NCBI GenBank assembly: GCA_016794465.1
Contig: JAEUKA010000011.1
Coordinates: 1-37,755 of the forward strand
Source of the DNA: Myxococcales bacterium
GTDB taxonomy: Bacteria > Myxococcota_A > Polyangia > Palsa-1104 > JAEUJZ01
Reading direction: 5' to 3'
DNA: 37,755 nucleotides
Part shown: in pieces, positions 36,838-37,755 of the stretch
Layout of the letters: each line of letters opens with the position of its first letter
Numbering within the stretch: position 1 is the first letter of the stretch
Notes under the pieces: model-generated
The model's input: only the letters and a program-made list of their open reading frames with translations
The model's database searches: none
What the model was told of the DNA's origin: nothing
Made by a program: the position numbers and the translations under genes

Positions 36838-36888
36838 CGGAATCGTGGGCGCAGCCCTCTAGGGCGCGTGAAGGTCGGGCCGCGCGGG
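36838..36888 (+). repeat. 51-bp direct repeat, copy 2
   Basis: Second copy of the repeat, 421 bp from the first. It contains the last ten codons and stop of the ParE-like toxin gene on the minus strand (RPDLHAP stop). Confidence 0.7.
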
Positions 36889-37164
36889 AAGCTGCGCACC
36901 GTGCCACACCGACACGATGCGTACCACTTTGCTGCGCTCGTCGATCTCGTAGAAAAAGCGGTACGGCTCGACGATAAACTGGCGCACGGGCAGGGTCGCA
37001 AACTCGGCAACGAAGTGGCCGCTCTGCGGGAACCTGCCGATCTGCCGCAGCCGCTCACCCAAGCGGGCCGCGAAGCGCTGCGAGGCAAAGCGGTTTGCTT
37101 CTGCGATTCGATCGAACACCGACCGATATTGAGCGGCAGCCTTGGCCGTAAACTCGACTCTCAT
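36859..37164 (-). CDS. ParE/RelE-superfamily toxin
   Basis: The 101-residue protein has the ParE/RelE shape: helical FTAKAAAQYRSVFDRIAEAN at the start, helices with FAARLGERLRQIGRFP, and the C-terminal strands VRQFIVEPYRFFYEI and VRIVSVWHGAQLP. The final strand with YRFFYEID and VWHG is typical of the superfamily. It would act as a gyrase poison or ribosome-dependent RNase. Its ATG overlaps the antitoxin stop (ATGA, 37161-37164), so the pair is translationally coupled with antitoxin first. The final residues lie in the 51-bp repeat. Confidence 0.85.
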   Translation of the reverse strand: MRVEFTAKAAAQYRSVFDRIAEANRFASQRFAARLGERLRQIGRFPQSGHFVAEFATLPVRQFIVEPYRFFYEIDERSKVVRIVSVWHGAQLPARPDLHAP

Positions 37165-37415
37165 GCAGGCGGCAAGCCGTGCTTTTGGCGGCATTCCAGA
37201 TCGAGCACTTCCCAAGCGACGGTCCGCCCAGCGCGCCCGTCCGCGATTCCCTGTTCAATGCTGGCGAACAGCGCCGCCCGTTCCACCGGATCGCTCGGAA
37301 GCGGCGGCGGTACAGGTTCCATCATCTCGCCGTCACCGGCCCGCTTGCGCGCACCAAGAGAAGCGGGCTTTTTCTGCGCCGGAGCTTGTACCGGCAGCGC
37401 TCGACTTGCGGACAT
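37161..37415 (-). CDS. Antitoxin of the ParE-like pair
   Basis: The 84-residue protein starts at ATG 37415 with an AAGGA element upstream. An N-terminal Ala/Pro/Lys-rich segment is followed by a helical C-terminus (ASIEQGIADGRAGRTVAWEV) that ends QKHGLPPA, a form seen in ParD-like and similar antitoxins, where the C-terminus wraps the toxin. A ribbon-helix-helix motif is not evident. The antitoxin call rests mainly on gene order and overlap with the toxin. Confidence 0.7.
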   Translation of the reverse strand: MSASRALPVQAPAQKKPASLGARKRAGDGEMMEPVPPPLPSDPVERAALFASIEQGIADGRAGRTVAWEVLDLECRQKHGLPPA

Positions 37416-37555
37416 GGGACACCGTTCCTTGGCTTCTGAGTAGCCCAAGCCGCAGCGGAACGCAACAGAGCGAGCCGACAGCGAGAGCACGGACCCACCA
37501 TCGCCATGCCGCCCCACATGCAAGCCCGATCCACGTCACCTGCCCTAGCAACCGC

Positions 37556-37585
37556 TTGACCTCGCTTTGTAGGCAGCGCGATTAT
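37556..37585 (+). promoter_or_regulatory. Candidate promoter of the HsdR-like gene
   Basis: TTGACC (37556-37561) and GATTAT (37580-37585) are separated by 18 bp, 62 bp upstream of the HsdR-like ATG. The rest of the 232-bp gap shows nothing clear. This is a consensus match only. Confidence 0.4.
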
Positions 37586-37647
37586 CCGCCCGACTACACG
37601 ACCCACGATTGGCACATCGCGGCCCACGACGACAGGAGACAAACGAC

Positions 37648-37755
37648 ATGGGACTCTATGAGGATCTGCGGCAGTTCTCCGAGCAGGTAAAGAAGCGGCA
37701 AGGCTTCATCAAGGGGGAGGAATCAACCAAGCAAGCGCTCGTCTTGCCGTTCCTC
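37648..37755 (+). CDS. Start of a type I restriction HsdR-like protein, 3' truncated by window edge
   Basis: Thirty-six codons are visible, beginning at ATG 37648 with CAGGAG at a suitable distance upstream. The sequence contains GFIKGEESTKQALVLPFL, which resembles the N-terminal region (HSDR_N type) of type I restriction R subunits and related stand-alone nucleases, in which an E-x-x-T-x-x-A-L-V-x-P-F segment opens the nuclease fold. The catalytic part lies outside the window, so the call rests on this short stretch. Confidence 0.6.
   Translation, partial: MGLYEDLRQFSEQVKKRQGFIKGEESTKQALVLPFL

Noticed and set aside
36417..36888. Integron attC sites flanking gene cassettes
   Set aside because: The 51-bp repeats have a hairpin but lack the GTTRRRY/RYYYAAC core pair, and no integrase is seen.

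Overview
The window is about 60% G+C and looks chromosomal, from a predatory or social deltaproteobacterium-like organism, most probably of the phylum Myxococcota. The grounds are two Hanks-type Ser/Thr kinases with transmembrane and PEGA or TonB-like tails, a stand-alone PEGA protein, a TPR protein with a zinc-peptidase domain, a secreted repetitive Cys-rich protein and a DUF6351-like lipoprotein. No rRNA or 16S marker is present, so this placement is inference from gene content.

Region 1 (1-16420, all + strand) is a signalling and envelope block: a kinase cut by the window edge, a PEGA membrane protein, a large six-hairpin glycosidase-like protein, a degenerate-receiver/HATPase protein, a second kinase with a C-terminal PEGA domain, a Wzx/MATE-type flippase, a TPR peptidase, a paraoxonase-like beta-propeller and a DEAD-box RNA helicase. 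Region 2 (16525-20575, + strand) handles ions: a CNNM/CorC-type CBS membrane protein, then an RCK-Usp fusion translationally coupled (ATGA overlap) to a CPA2 antiporter.

Region 3 (20630-28918, - strand) holds a very tight four-gene run (Cys-rich secreted repeat protein, lipoprotein EEP phosphohydrolase, greB, guaC-like), a two-gene unit (GntP-type permease and CoA-transferase, suggesting uptake and activation of a short-chain hydroxy or keto acid), and typA/bipA. Region 4 (29109-33920) has a spermidine-synthase-fold protein, a long imperfect inverted repeat between convergent genes, a DUF6351-like lipoprotein and apbE. Its divergent 488-bp spacer is filled with ten 42-bp tandem repeats.

Region 5 (34020-37755) is accessory: an auto-regulated-looking Fic protein with a candidate palindromic operator, a two-gene nucleotidyltransferase pair whose second member looks truncated, and a tRNA-like 3' end resembling the 3' end of ssrA (tmRNA) followed by its own intrinsic terminator. 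Beyond this come short repeats, a one-TM small protein flanked by 51-bp direct repeats, a ParE-type toxin-antitoxin pair and the start of a type I restriction HsdR-like protein. I read the ssrA-like fragment as the likely boundary scar of a genomic island that carries defence and addiction genes and continues past the right edge. This is the most interesting part of the window, together with the 42-bp repeat array and the Cys-rich operon.
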